Below are positions 34,142 to 43,774 of a DNA stretch of 64,000 nucleotides, piece by piece. The notes beneath the pieces were generated by a model. That model worked only from the letters and a program-made list of their open reading frames with translations. It was not told the DNA's origin and made no database searches. The stretch is from Roseovarius aestuariivivens (GTDB lineage Bacteria; Pseudomonadota; Alphaproteobacteria; Rhodobacterales; Rhodobacteraceae): positions 1-64,000 of the forward strand of contig NZ_SJEY01000010.1 in assembly GCF_004761875.1 (NCBI RefSeq), written 5' to 3'. The position numbers were made by a program, and so were the translations under genes. The stretch's first letter is position 1. The number at the start of each line of letters is the position of its first letter.

Positions 34142-34188
34142 TGTACAACATGCACCAAACCTTAGACGGGACTTGTGCAAAATGTACA
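34142..34188. promoter_or_regulatory. Inverted pair of TGTACA-N3-TGCAC motifs upstream of ecm
   Basis: TGTACAACATGCAC (34142-34155) is repeated on the opposite strand at 34188-34175 (TGTACATTTTGCAC). Centres are 33 bp apart, about three helical turns, and the pair ends 162 bases before ecm. This looks like an operator for a dimeric regulator; the binder is unknown. Confidence 0.5.
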
Positions 34189-34350
34189 TTCTGAATGCGC
34201 GCCGTCGCCGCAGCTTTGGAGCGGTGTTTTCAGGATTGTCGTTGCCCACCCTGTCATGCCGCAATGCAGCGAATTGACAGCGCCATATTATTCCGAATAG
34301 GTTCGCCCGGAAGAAAGAAAATTGCGCAATCTGATTCACGAGGTCGCCCC

Positions 34351-36330
34351 ATGTCGCAGACGCAGAAAGAGCAGACCAAGGACCGTCCCTGGCTTATCCG
34401 GACCTATGCGGGGCACTCGACGGCGAAAGCGTCGAATGCGCTTTATCGTGGCAACCTCGCCAAGGGCCAAACGGGCTTGTCCGTGGCCTTCGATCTGCCG
34501 ACGCAAACGGGCTATGATAGCGACCACGTGCTCAGCCGGGGCGAGGTGGGCAAGGTTGGCGTGCCGGTCTGCCACCTGGGCGACATGCGGACACTCTTCG
34601 ACGAGATTCCGCTGGAACAGATGAACACCTCGATGACGATCAACGCCACCGCGCCGTGGATTCTGGCGCTTTACGTGGCCGTTGCCGAGGAACAGGGTGC
34701 AGATGTGTCGAAGCTGCAAGGCACGGTGCAGAATGATCTCATCAAGGAATATCTCAGCCGCGGCACATATATCTGCCCGCCGAAACCGTCGCTGAAGATG
34801 ATCGGGGATGTGGCCGAATACTGCTACACCCATATTCCGAAGTGGAACCCTATGAACGTGTGTTCCTACCACTTGCAAGAGGCCGGCGCCACGCCGCAAC
34901 AGGAACTGGCCTTTGCCCTGGCCACTGCTTGCGCGGTGCTGGACGAACTGCGCCCGCGCGTTCCGGCGGAGGATTTCCCGGCTCTTTGCGGGCGGATCAG
35001 CTTTTTCGTGAATGCCGGCATCCGGTTCGTCACCGAGATGTGCAAGATGCGCGCCTTTGTGGATCTTTGGGACGAGATTTTGGCGGAACGCTACGGCGTC
35101 GAGGATCCGAAATTCCGCCGGTTCCGATATGGCGTTCAGGTGAACAGTCTCGGTCTGACTGAGCAGCAGCCGGAAAACAATGTCTACCGTATACTGATCG
35201 AAATGCTGGCGGTGACGCTATCCAAGAAGGCCCGCGCGCGTGCCGTACAACTGCCCGCGTGGAACGAGGCGCTTGGCCTTCCGCGCCCATGGGACCAGCA
35301 ATGGTCGATGCGGATGCAACAGATTCTGGCCTACGAGACCGACCTTCTGGAATTCGACGACCTATTCGATGGCAATCCCGCGGTGGACGCCAAGGTCGAG
35401 GAACTCAAGGAAGGCGCGCGCCACGAATTGGAAACGCTGGACGGCATGGGAGGGGCCATTGGAGCGATCGAGTATATGAAGGCGCGGCTTGTGGACAGCA
35501 ACGCCGACCGGCTGGGCCGGATCGAGGCGGGCGAAACCGTGGTTGTCGGCGTTAACAAATGGACGACGACCGAACCTTCGCCGCTGCAGACCGAGGATGG
35601 TGGGATCATGGTGGTCGACCCGGCTGTCGAGGCGGAGCAAGTGGCGCGTCTCAACGCATGGCGGCAGGAGCGGGACGCCGGGGCGGTCAAAGAGGCGCTT
35701 GCCGATCTGCGCGCGGCGGCCCGGGCGGGTAAAAACATCATGCCCGCATCAATCAAGGCCGCCAAGGCTGGGGTTACGACGGGCGAATGGGCCGAACAGA
35801 TGCGCGAGATCCACGGCCAATATCGCGGACCGACCGGCGTGTCGGCCAGCCCGTCGAACAAGACCGAGGGTCTTGACGATATCCGTAACGCGGTGGCCGC
35901 GGTGAGCGACAGGCTGGGCCGTCGCCTGAAGTTCCTGATGGGCAAGCCGGGGCTGGACGGTCACTCCAACGGCGCGGAACAAATCGCATTCCGGGCCCGC
36001 GATTGTGGGATGGATATTTCCTATGAGGGCATTCGCCTGACGCCGGAAGAGATTGTGAACGCCGCGCTGGAGGATCAGGCGCACGTCATCGGCCTATCGA
36101 TCCTGTCCGGATCGCACATGCCTCTCGTCGAAGAGCTGTTGGAGCGGATGCGCGCGGCTGGTCTTGGCGACGTGCCGCTGATCGTGGGCGGGATCATTCC
36201 CGACGACGATGCCCGACGTCTTTTGGAAATGGGTGTGGCGCGGGTCTATACGCCGAAGGATTTCGAATTGAACACGATCATGATGGATATCGTAACGCTT
36301 GCCGATCCCAAGGCGGTCGCGGCGGAGTAA
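34351..36330 (+). CDS. ecm: Ethylmalonyl-CoA mutase
   Basis: Coenzyme-B12 enzyme converting (2R)-ethylmalonyl-CoA to methylsuccinyl-CoA. It has 659 residues from ATG 34351; the ORF runs further upstream but the family starts MSQTQKEQTKDRPWLIRTY. YAGHSTAKASNALYRGNL and FDLPTQTGYDSDH are the ethylmalonyl-CoA clade signatures, and the C-terminal B12 domain carries DGHSNG (Asp536-His538-Gly541). Partner of ccr in acetate assimilation. Confidence 0.98.
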   Translation: MSQTQKEQTKDRPWLIRTYAGHSTAKASNALYRGNLAKGQTGLSVAFDLPTQTGYDSDHVLSRGEVGKVGVPVCHLGDMRTLFDEIPLEQMNTSMTINATAPWILALYVAVAEEQGADVSKLQGTVQNDLIKEYLSRGTYICPPKPSLKMIGDVAEYCYTHIPKWNPMNVCSYHLQEAGATPQQELAFALATACAVLDELRPRVPAEDFPALCGRISFFVNAGIRFVTEMCKMRAFVDLWDEILAERYGVEDPKFRRFRYGVQVNSLGLTEQQPENNVYRILIEMLAVTLSKKARARAVQLPAWNEALGLPRPWDQQWSMRMQQILAYETDLLEFDDLFDGNPAVDAKVEELKEGARHELETLDGMGGAIGAIEYMKARLVDSNADRLGRIEAGETVVVGVNKWTTTEPSPLQTEDGGIMVVDPAVEAEQVARLNAWRQERDAGAVKEALADLRAAARAGKNIMPASIKAAKAGVTTGEWAEQMREIHGQYRGPTGVSASPSNKTEGLDDIRNAVAAVSDRLGRRLKFLMGKPGLDGHSNGAEQIAFRARDCGMDISYEGIRLTPEEIVNAALEDQAHVIGLSILSGSHMPLVEELLERMRAAGLGDVPLIVGGIIPDDDARRLLEMGVARVYTPKDFELNTIMMDIVTLADPKAVAAE

Positions 36331-36353
36331 TTCCCCGCCGCAACCATTCCCGC

Positions 36354-36791
36354 TTATTGCGTGGTCGTCTCGTTCTCGCTGTCGTCGCGCAGCTCGGCGA
36401 TCTGCGCCATGATGCGATCGTTGAGGTCGCCATCGGCCTGCGCGGCCTTGTCGATTGCGATGTAATCCGAAATCGACATGTTCTCGACGCTGTCCACGGC
36501 TTCGACCACGGCTGCGTTGGCCTGGTCGATCAGCGCACTGCGCGCCTCGCCGTCGGTCGTTGCCTCGATCTTGGGCATGTAGGTCACGCGCACACGCTCG
36601 ATGGCGATAAGCGCATCCACAAAGGCCGAAACCTGCGTGTCCGTCACCTGGTCCGCGGTAAGACCCGGGGTCGGCTGGATCTCGGACAGGGTTTTCGGCG
36701 CCGGGGTTTCTGTCGCCTCTTGAGCGACAAGCGGCGTGGCGATGGCCGTGGTGGATATCAGTGCGGCGGTGAGCATCGGTTTGAAGGTCAT
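36354..36791 (-). CDS. DUF4168 exported protein
   Basis: 145 residues from ATG 36791, the third of three near-adjacent ATGs, because AAAAGG then sits at normal distance. Signal peptide MTFKPMLTAALISTTAIATPLVAQ with likely cleavage after AQ. The mature part is acidic and helical: TDTQVSAFVDALIAIERVRVTYMPKIEAT, then a DLNDRIMAQIAELRDD helix. DUF4168 proteins are periplasmic and of unknown function. Convergent with ecm. Confidence 0.82.
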   Translation of the reverse strand: MTFKPMLTAALISTTAIATPLVAQEATETPAPKTLSEIQPTPGLTADQVTDTQVSAFVDALIAIERVRVTYMPKIEATTDGEARSALIDQANAAVVEAVDSVENMSISDYIAIDKAAQADGDLNDRIMAQIAELRDDSENETTTQ

Positions 36792-36974
36792 CTGCATCAT
36801 CCTTTTCGATCTGAGTCAGGTTCGATCTGAATCTGGGGCGCGGTGTCCCCGGTTGGTCTTGCTGCACATGGCCCGCCCGGCGGGGGTTTACAAATCGGTC
36901 AGCGGAAAAATGCTGGCCCTCGGGAGGTGTTCGGCGCAGATTACGCGCAGTCGCTCAATCGAGGATGTTTCGAC

Positions 36975-37418
36975 ATGACGCTTCGCATTCGCCCCATCAT
37001 GGCCTCTGACAAGCCCCGCTGGGCCGAGCTGTGGCGCGCGTATCTGGATTTCTACGAGACGACGCTGCCTGACCGGATCTACGACACGACTTTCGCGCGG
37101 ATCTGTTCGCCGGTGCATGAGGATCAGCACGGTCTTTTGGCGATCCGGGACGAGGTGCCTGTCGGATTGGTGCATTACATCTACCACGCGCATAATTGGC
37201 GCGAGGAGCAGGTCTGCTATCTGCAGGATCTCTATGCTGCGCCCGAGGCGCGGGGCACCGGCGTTGGCCGCGCGCTGATCGAGGCGGTCTATGCCGCCGC
37301 GGATGCTGATGGGCGGCCTTCGGTCTACTGGATGACGCAGGAGTTCAACCAGACCGCGCGGCAGCTCTACGACCGGATCGGCCAGGTCACCCCGTTCATC
37401 AAGTACCAGCGGTCATGA
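36975..37418 (+). CDS. GNAT-family N-acetyltransferase
   Basis: 147 residues from ATG 36975. The fold is the usual GNAT one, with the acetyl-CoA binding motif in [18 protein letters not shown] and [19 protein letters not shown] near the end. The substrate is unknown. Its stop overlaps the deoD start as ATGA, suggesting joint expression with nucleoside salvage. Confidence 0.88.
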   Translation: MTLRIRPIMASDKPRWAELWRAYLDFYETTLPDRIYDTTFARICSPVHEDQHGLLAIRDEVPVGLVHYIYHAHNWREEQVCYLQDLYAAPEARGTGVGRALIEAVYAAADADGRPSVYWMTQEFNQTARQLYDRIGQVTPFIKYQRS

Positions 37419-38134
37419 GCCTGCATATCGGCGCCGCAGAGGGCGACATCGCGCCCACGGTCCTGCTGCCGGGCGATCCGCTGCGGGCGAAATGGGCGGC
37501 CGAGACCTTTCTCGACGATGTCCGACAGGTGAACGCCGTGCGGGGCATGCTGGGTTTCACAGGCACGTGGGCGGGGCACCCGGTTACTGTGCAGGGCAGC
37601 GGCATGGGCATGGCGTCGCTGTCAATTTACGTGAACGAACTGATCCGGGATTATGGGGTCAAGCGGATCCTGCGCATAGGATCCTGCGGGGCGATGCAGC
37701 CCCATGTCGGTCTGCGCGATGTCGTTCTCGCCCAGACCGCGAGTGCCGTGAGTACGCCGTCGGCCACGATCCTGCGCGAGCTGTCTTTTGCGCCCTGTGC
37801 CGACTGGGGCCTGCTGCGGGCCGCGGCCCGGGCGGCAGAGACGCGGGGTACGCGGCATCACGTGGGCGGCATCTATTCCTCGGACACGTTTTACGACGAG
37901 CGCCCTGACCTGACCGAGCAGTTGATCCGGCATGGGACGCTTGCCGTGGAGATGGAAGCGGCCGAGCTTTATACGCTGGCGGCCCGCCACGGGGTGCAGG
38001 CGCTTGCGGTCCTGACCGTCTCTGACCACCTGCAGACCGGTGCGGCGCTTGACAGCGGCGCACGCGAGCGCAGCTTTGGGGACATGGTGCAGATCGCGCT
38101 GTCCGCGGCGTTTCCCGAAACGCCGGATATTTGA
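37415..38134 (+). CDS. deoD: Purine nucleoside phosphorylase, DeoD type
   Basis: 239 residues. Phosphorolysis of purine nucleosides in the salvage pathway. [38 protein letters not shown] and [12 protein letters not shown] are the characteristic motifs, and HLQTG with Asp204-like residue in TVSDH (catalytic Asp) follow. It is translationally coupled to the upstream GNAT gene. Confidence 0.96.
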   Translation: MSLHIGAAEGDIAPTVLLPGDPLRAKWAAETFLDDVRQVNAVRGMLGFTGTWAGHPVTVQGSGMGMASLSIYVNELIRDYGVKRILRIGSCGAMQPHVGLRDVVLAQTASAVSTPSATILRELSFAPCADWGLLRAAARAAETRGTRHHVGGIYSSDTFYDERPDLTEQLIRHGTLAVEMEAAELYTLAARHGVQALAVLTVSDHLQTGAALDSGARERSFGDMVQIALSAAFPETPDI

Positions 38135-38179
38135 TTAGTTCGGTTAGGAAGACCCGGGTTAAGGCCGGGAGGTGCGCGG

Positions 38180-39400
38180 TCAGTCGTAGCTGCGCAGATC
38201 CTCGATCACCAGCCCGTCATTGGGCAGGCTGCCCGGCGCCACGACCTCGATCCGGCCCCGGAGCTTGAGTGTCTCCTGTACCGCGTCTTCCAAGGCGGCG
38301 GCGTCGATCCCTTCGGCCTCGATCTTGACGGTCATAGCGTCCATCTCGCCGTCGCGGCTTGCGACGACGCGCGCGCGCAGGATGGCGTCGTGCCGCGCGA
38401 CCAGCGCGGCGACCTGTTCGGGGCGCACAAACATGCCCTTGATCTTGGTCGTTTGATCGGCGCGGCCCATCCAGCCCTTGATCCGCAGGTTGGTCCGGCC
38501 GCACGGGCTTTGGCCCGGAAGGACGGCGCTGAGGTCTCCGGTCGCGAAGCGGATAAGCGGATAATCGGGGTTAAGCGTCGTCACCACGACCTCGCCCACC
38601 TCGCCCGGGGCGACGGGATTGCCGGTGCCGGGGGTGACGATCTCGACGATCACGCCCTCGTCGACGGTCATGCCGTCCTGGGCGGGACTTTCATAGGCGA
38701 TGTTTCCAAGATCGGCCGTGGCATAGCATTGCAGACAGGTGATGCCGCGCGCCGCGTAATCCTGCCGCAAGGAAGGAAAGAGGGCGCCGCCGCTGACTGC
38801 GGCCTTGGTGATTTTCAGCGGCAGGCCCATCTCTTCGGCCTTGTCGAGAATGACCTTCAGGTAATCCGGCGTTCCGGCATAGGCTGTCACCCCGATGTTA
38901 TGTGCCGCCAGCGCCTGCAGCTCGGTCTGGCCGGTACCGGCGGGCAGCACCGCGGCCCCGACCGCGCGCGCGCCGTTCTCGAAGATCATGCCGGCGGGGG
39001 TCAGGTGATAGCCGAAACAGTTCTGCACGATATCGCCGGGCCCGACGCGGCAGGCATGCAAGAAGCGCCCGATGCGCCACCAGTCATGGCTCGTTCCACC
39101 GGGTTCGTAGATTGGGCCGGGGCTTTGAAACACATGCGCGAAAGCGGCGGCCGGTTTCCCGGTGTAGCCGCCGAACGGGGCGGCCGCCTTTTGCGCCGCG
39201 CCCAGAGTATCCTTGCGCAACACGGGCAGAGTCGCGAGGTCCTCGACAGATACAATGGCATTTATATCGACCTCGGCAAGTGTATCGGCATAGCCGGGCA
39301 AGCCCTTTGCCCGTGCGATCTGGTCTCGCAGGGCGCCGGATTGCTCGGTCGCGCGCGCCTCTGGCGACCGGGTTTCGAGATCGTCGAAAAACTGGGTCAT
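38180..39400 (-). CDS. Phenylacetate-CoA ligase-like (PaaK family) AMP-forming ligase
   Basis: 406 residues from ATG 39400. Activates a carboxylic acid as the acyl-AMP then CoA ester. PGGTSHDWWRIGRF, VQNCFGYHLTPAGMIFENGA and CYATADLGNIAYES are PaaK-family features; the C-terminal subdomain with KIKGMFVRPEQV and RVVASRDGEMD is present. The usual TSGTTG loop is replaced by EPGGTSHD, seen in PaaK relatives outside the true phenylacetate route. Substrate unknown. Neighbour to a Liv-type transporter and a long-chain acyl-CoA synthetase. Confidence 0.85.
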   Translation of the reverse strand: MTQFFDDLETRSPEARATEQSGALRDQIARAKGLPGYADTLAEVDINAIVSVEDLATLPVLRKDTLGAAQKAAAPFGGYTGKPAAAFAHVFQSPGPIYEPGGTSHDWWRIGRFLHACRVGPGDIVQNCFGYHLTPAGMIFENGARAVGAAVLPAGTGQTELQALAAHNIGVTAYAGTPDYLKVILDKAEEMGLPLKITKAAVSGGALFPSLRQDYAARGITCLQCYATADLGNIAYESPAQDGMTVDEGVIVEIVTPGTGNPVAPGEVGEVVVTTLNPDYPLIRFATGDLSAVLPGQSPCGRTNLRIKGWMGRADQTTKIKGMFVRPEQVAALVARHDAILRARVVASRDGEMDAMTVKIEAEGIDAAALEDAVQETLKLRGRIEVVAPGSLPNDGLVIEDLRSYD

Positions 39401-39531
39401 ATCGGCATCCTTTCGCCGTTTCGGGGGGAGGCGAGGGCGTTCCAAGTTGCGGAATGACGTAAGGTCAAGCTAAAAAGGTGTGCATCCGTATGCCGAACCG
39501 ATGATCCGTTACGACACGAAAGGACAGCCCG

Positions 39532-40383
39532 ATGCCCCATGATCACGCCGGGGTGCTGGATCACGATACCAAAACGCTTGACGCCCGCATCCTGTTTCAC
39601 CCCGACTTGCAGACTATGGAAGCGGATTTCTCCGATCTTCATTTCGAAACCAGCCAGATCGTCAATCAGGTCTATGACAGGCTTGAGGCGCGCATTGCCG
39701 AAACGGGCGAACCGCTTTGGTTCTTTCTGGTCAATCTCAACAGGACGCGGATCGATCCTGCCGCATGGACCGCCTATTCCCGGCGGGGCCGCGCGCTCAA
39801 CAAGGCGCATTCGATGGGCTCGGTGCGGTTTGACGCCTCGCCCGAAACCGCCGCCCAGATTCTTCGTGCTGCTAACACCGAGGCGTTCGATCCCAATCTT
39901 TTCACCAATCGCGACGATGCGATCGCCCGTCTGAGCGAGATGCCGAGCACGCGCCGGGCCAAGATTAAGCATGATCCGAATCTCACCATGCCCGACATGG
40001 TGCGCCGAATCCGGTTCGACACAGACCGTGTGATCATGCATGTCGATTTTTCGCACCTTACCTTTCACCACAGCCGCGACGTGAATGATTTTTACGACCA
40101 CATCGAGGAACGCATCAAGGCAACGGACCGTAGATGGTTCTTTCTTGTCGATCTCAACGGTTGCGAGATTCTGCCCGCGGCGTGGATTCAATACGCGATG
40201 CGCGGCAAGCGGCTTAACGAAGCCGCGTCGCTTGGTACGGTGCGCTTCGCGGCCGGGTTCGAGACCGAGGAAGACATCCGCCTGCGCGCCGAAAGCCAGA
40301 GCTTCCGCCCCAATATCCGGAACACGCGCGACGAGGCGCTCGACCTGATCGAAGACATGCGGGCAAGTCTGAGCCACTCCTGA
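39532..40383 (+). CDS. Unrecognised protein made of two tandem related domains
   Basis: 283 residues. Residues about 26-145 and 160-275 are clearly related: DFSDLHF...VNQVYDRLEARI...WFFLVNLNRTRIDPAAWTAYSRRGRALNKA...GSVRF corresponds to DFSHLTF...VNDFYDHIEERI...WFFLVDLNGCEILPAAWIQYAMRGKRLNEA...GTVRF. The repeat resembles a STAS/SpoIIAA-like fold but I cannot assign a family. No signal or membrane segment. It points toward livF and lies between the PaaK-like gene and the transporter. Confidence 0.8.
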   Translation: MPHDHAGVLDHDTKTLDARILFHPDLQTMEADFSDLHFETSQIVNQVYDRLEARIAETGEPLWFFLVNLNRTRIDPAAWTAYSRRGRALNKAHSMGSVRFDASPETAAQILRAANTEAFDPNLFTNRDDAIARLSEMPSTRRAKIKHDPNLTMPDMVRRIRFDTDRVIMHVDFSHLTFHHSRDVNDFYDHIEERIKATDRRWFFLVDLNGCEILPAAWIQYAMRGKRLNEAASLGTVRFAAGFETEEDIRLRAESQSFRPNIRNTRDEALDLIEDMRASLSHS

Positions 40384-40387
40384 CCCC

Positions 40388-41215
40388 TCAGCTCAGCCAC
40401 CTTTTGCGGCGGCGATAGCTGCGCACCTCGCGAAAGCTTTTGCGGCCCTCATCGGACATGCCGAGATAGAATTCTTTTACGTCCGGGTTTTCGCGCAATT
40501 CCTTGGCGGGGCCGTCCATCACCACGCGGCCATTCTCAAGGATGTAGCCGTAATGCGCAAAGCGCAGCGCCACGTTGGTGTTCTGCTCGGCCAGAAGGAA
40601 GGTATAGCCCTCTTCCTCGTTCAGGGATTTGACGATGCCGAAGATCTGTTCGACCAGCTGCGGGGCCAGCCCCATCGAAGGCTCGTCCAGAAGGATCGTC
40701 TCGGGCCTGGACATGAGCGCGCGCCCGATGGCGCACATCTGCTGTTCGCCGCCCGAGGTATAGCCCGCCTGGCTTTTGCGGCGTTCCTTCAGCCGCGGGA
40801 AATATTCGTAAACAAGGTCCAGATCCTTTTCGATCTCGGCCTTGGTCGACCCGCGCGTATAGGCGCCGGTTAACAGGTTTTCTTCAACCGTCAGATGCTC
40901 GAAGCAATGGCGGCCTTCCATTACCTGAATGACGCCCTTTTTCACCAGATCGGACGGGACGAGATCCTGCACACGTTCGCCGCGATAGCGGATGTTGCCC
41001 TTGGTCACCTCGCCGCGTTCGGAGCGCAGAAGGTTCGAGATCGCCTTGAGCGTCGTGGTCTTTCCCGCGCCGTTTCCGCCTAGAAGCGCGGTGATCCCGC
41101 CCTTAGGCACGCTGAGGCTGACGCCTTTCAACACGAGGATCACGTGATTGTAGATCACCTCGATATTGTTGACTTCCAGCAGGTTCTCTTCTGTCTCAAC
41201 AGCGGCCTCGGCCAT
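40388..41215 (-). CDS. livF: Branched-chain amino-acid-type ABC transporter, ATPase LivF
   Basis: 275 residues. Walker A GGNGAGKTTTL, Q-loop region VIQVMEGRHCFEHLTV, signature TSGGEQQMCAIGRALM and Walker B ILLDEP are intact. The MEGRHCFEHLTVEENL segment is typical of LivF-like subunits. Partner ATPase LivG lies at 45053. It carries extra basic residues at the C-terminus. Confidence 0.95.
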   Translation of the reverse strand: MAEAAVETEENLLEVNNIEVIYNHVILVLKGVSLSVPKGGITALLGGNGAGKTTTLKAISNLLRSERGEVTKGNIRYRGERVQDLVPSDLVKKGVIQVMEGRHCFEHLTVEENLLTGAYTRGSTKAEIEKDLDLVYEYFPRLKERRKSQAGYTSGGEQQMCAIGRALMSRPETILLDEPSMGLAPQLVEQIFGIVKSLNEEEGYTFLLAEQNTNVALRFAHYGYILENGRVVMDGPAKELRENPDVKEFYLGMSDEGRKSFREVRSYRRRKRWLS

Positions 41216-41234
41216 GATCCAACTCTCCCGCGTC

Positions 41235-41321
41235 GCGACCGGGGCGCTTTTCTGCGACCGGCGGCGATTTTTTCGTTCATCAGATGCCTGGTAATCCCGG
41301 CCGCGACCGAGGCCGCGACCG
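41235..41321 (-). repeat. Four copies of CGGTCGC between SBP and livF genes
   Basis: GCGACCG on the plus strand occurs at 41235, 41254, 41303 and 41315. The last two lie in CCCGG...CCGGG, which can fold as a hairpin just after the binding-protein stop. Likely an intercistronic mRNA element that protects the upstream message. Confidence 0.5.
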
Positions 41322-41339
41322 GGTGTGTTTGTGCCGCCT

Positions 41340-42626
41340 TCAGCAGCCCGGCGTGATGCCGTTCTCTGCCGCGAAGGCCTGCGAGTCCTCTTCCACCAGC
41401 GGGGCCAGGATTTCCTGATCTGACTGGTAGTAGTCGGTGATCAATTCGAACTCACCGGCCTCGGCGTTCCACTGCGATACGGCGCCAAAGCCGTTGCCGC
41501 CGTGGTTTTCACAGCTGACGGTGAATTCCGGCCCGAAGTTCGGCAGGCCGAGCGCGGCCATCTTCGCCTCGGTCATCTCGAGGTTTTCCATGCCGTCGCG
41601 CATTTGGGCTGCGTTGATCGCGGCGGTGCCGTGCATCTCTTGCGCGGTCTTGATCGCCTCTGCGGCCAGCATCGCAGCGTACATTCCGCGGTTATAGAGG
41701 ACGGTGCCGATCTGGTCGCCCGCGCCCGCGGCCTTGCCGGCGTCCACGACATGGGTCTGGATGTCGTCATAGACCGGGTAATCCGAGCCGAGGTTGTGGA
41801 AGGTCAGGGCCTTGTAGCCATTGGCCCTTTCGCCGGCGGCCTTCACGTCATTTTCAGAGCCGGACCACCAGATCCCGATGAAATTTTCCATCGGGTAGCG
41901 GATATTCACCGCTTCCTGGATGGCGACCTGGTTCATCACACCCCAGCCCCACATCAGCACGTAATCGGGGCTTTCGCGGCGGATCTGCAGCCACTGCGAC
42001 TTCTGCTCCTGGCCGGGATGGTCGACGGGCAGAAGGGTCAGGTTATAGCCGTGCTTCTCTGCAAGGCTTTCCAGCGTACGGATGGGTTCCTTGCCATAGG
42101 CGGAGTTGTGATAGACAAGCGCGACCGTCTTGCCGGAGATATCGCCGCCGTTCTGGTCGAGGATGTGCTTGACCGCCAGCGAAGCGCCGTCCCAGTAGTT
42201 GGCCGGGTAGTTGAAGACCCACTTGAAGACCTCACCGGCCTTGGCCGAGGTCCGCCCATACCCCATCGTGTGAAGCGGAATGCCGTCGGCGGTGGCTTTC
42301 GGGATCAGCTGATAGGTGATGCCGGTCGAGAGCGGTTGGTAGACAAGCGCGCCTTCGCCCTTGGTCGCTTCGTAGCATTCGACGCCTTTTTCGGTGTTAT
42401 AGCCGGTCTCGCACTCGATGAGGTTGATCATCTCGCCGCCGATGCCGCCGTCGCGTTCATTGAGGAGTGTGAAGTAATCCTGATAACCGTCCGAGAACGG
42501 GATCCCGTTCGCGGCGTAAGGCCCGGTGCGATAGCTCGTGTCGACGATGGTCAGGTCCGCCAGCGCGGGACCCGTCGCCATCAGGGCCGCAACGGCAGCC
42601 CCCAAAATCTTGCGTCTCATCGGCAT
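41340..42626 (-). CDS. Liv-type ABC transporter substrate-binding protein
   Basis: 428 residues with a signal peptide (about 1-23, MPMRRKILGAAVAALMATGPALA) and the periplasmic-binding-protein type I fold (YVLMWGWGVMNQVAIQEAVNIRYPM, GVVEC-like cysteine region). AAGGGAGGATAC precedes the ATG. Ligand unknown; GYNTEKGVECYEATKGEGALVYQP is characteristic of a Rhodobacterales group near acyl-CoA ligases, so organic acids are possible. Confidence 0.9.
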   Translation of the reverse strand: MPMRRKILGAAVAALMATGPALADLTIVDTSYRTGPYAANGIPFSDGYQDYFTLLNERDGGIGGEMINLIECETGYNTEKGVECYEATKGEGALVYQPLSTGITYQLIPKATADGIPLHTMGYGRTSAKAGEVFKWVFNYPANYWDGASLAVKHILDQNGGDISGKTVALVYHNSAYGKEPIRTLESLAEKHGYNLTLLPVDHPGQEQKSQWLQIRRESPDYVLMWGWGVMNQVAIQEAVNIRYPMENFIGIWWSGSENDVKAAGERANGYKALTFHNLGSDYPVYDDIQTHVVDAGKAAGAGDQIGTVLYNRGMYAAMLAAEAIKTAQEMHGTAAINAAQMRDGMENLEMTEAKMAALGLPNFGPEFTVSCENHGGNGFGAVSQWNAEAGEFELITDYYQSDQEILAPLVEEDSQAFAAENGITPGC

Positions 42627-42696
42627 GTATCCTCCCTTGGTTTTTGTCCGATGTTATGTAGGGCGTGCTTCAGCGCGCCACACCTCCGGCCCCGCC

Positions 42697-43773
42697 CTAG
42701 TGCGGGAAGGGCCACAGTCTCAATTTCTCTTTTGCCACGCGCCAGAGCTGGGCAAGTCCATGCGGTTCGGCGATGAGGAAGACCACGATTAGCCCACCCA
42801 CGATCATAAATTCCAGATGTGCGGCCAGGTCGGTGGGCCATCCGAGCGTGCCCACGAGCACGTTTTTCAGCAGCACCGGCAAGAGCACGAGGAACGCCGC
42901 CCCCGCAAAGCTGCCGAAGATCGAGCCGAGCCCGCCGATGATCACCATGAAGAGCACGAGAAAGGACTTGTTGATGCCGAAGGCCTCGCCGACCTCAACG
43001 GCGCCCAGATAGACCGCAAAGAAAAGCGCGCCGGAAAGACCCACGAAAAAGCCCGAGATCGCAAAGGCCGACAGCTTGGCGCGCAGCGGGTCCACGCCGA
43101 TGATTTCGGCGGCGATATCCATGTCGCGAATGGCCATCCATTTGCGTCCCGCCATGCCCCGCGTCAGGTTGCGCGCCAGGATCGCACTTGCCGCGCAGAA
43201 CACCAGACAAAAGAGATAGGCCGCCCATGGCAGTGTCTCGGCGCCCGTCACGGCCACGCCAAAGATTTCGCGCTCCGGTGCGCTGATCTGGCCCGAGGCG
43301 GAATAGTTGTAGAACCACGGCACGCGGTTGAAGAGCCAGACCAGGAAGAACTGCGCCGCCAGCGTCGCCACGGCAAGGTAAAACCCCTTGATCCGCAAGC
43401 TTGGCAAGCCGAAGAGTACGCAGACGATGGCCGTGATCCCCCCCGCCGCGATCACGTGAAAGAAGATCGAGACCTCGGGAAAGCCGGTCATGAGCTTGTA
43501 GACCGCGTAGGCCCCCACCGCCATGAACCCGCCCGTGCCCAGGCTGACTTGTCCGCAATAGCCTACAAGGATGTTCAGGCCGATGGCCGCGATCGAGTAG
43601 ATCAGAAAGGGCAGGAAGACCGCGTTCACCCAGTAATCGTTGATGACGAAGGGAACGATGGCGAAGGCGATGAGCAGCACCACGTAATAGCGATACCGAT
43701 CGAACTTGATCGGGAAGGTCTGGCTGTCGTCCACATAGGACGTTTTGAAATCGCCGGCCTCGCGGTAAAACAT
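42697..43773 (-). CDS. livM: Liv-type ABC transporter permease LivM
   Basis: 358 residues from ATG 43773; upstream frame rejected as overlap. About 9-10 membrane segments. GLNILVGYCGQVSLGTGGFMAVGAYA is the canonical LivM/LivH entry motif, and GGLGSIFGSFAGAAFLVLLP follows. It forms the membrane channel with LivH. It is separated by one base from a small membrane protein. Confidence 0.95.
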   Translation of the reverse strand: MFYREAGDFKTSYVDDSQTFPIKFDRYRYYVVLLIAFAIVPFVINDYWVNAVFLPFLIYSIAAIGLNILVGYCGQVSLGTGGFMAVGAYAVYKLMTGFPEVSIFFHVIAAGGITAIVCVLFGLPSLRIKGFYLAVATLAAQFFLVWLFNRVPWFYNYSASGQISAPEREIFGVAVTGAETLPWAAYLFCLVFCAASAILARNLTRGMAGRKWMAIRDMDIAAEIIGVDPLRAKLSAFAISGFFVGLSGALFFAVYLGAVEVGEAFGINKSFLVLFMVIIGGLGSIFGSFAGAAFLVLLPVLLKNVLVGTLGWPTDLAAHLEFMIVGGLIVVFLIAEPHGLAQLWRVAKEKLRLWPFPH

Positions 43774-43774
43774 G

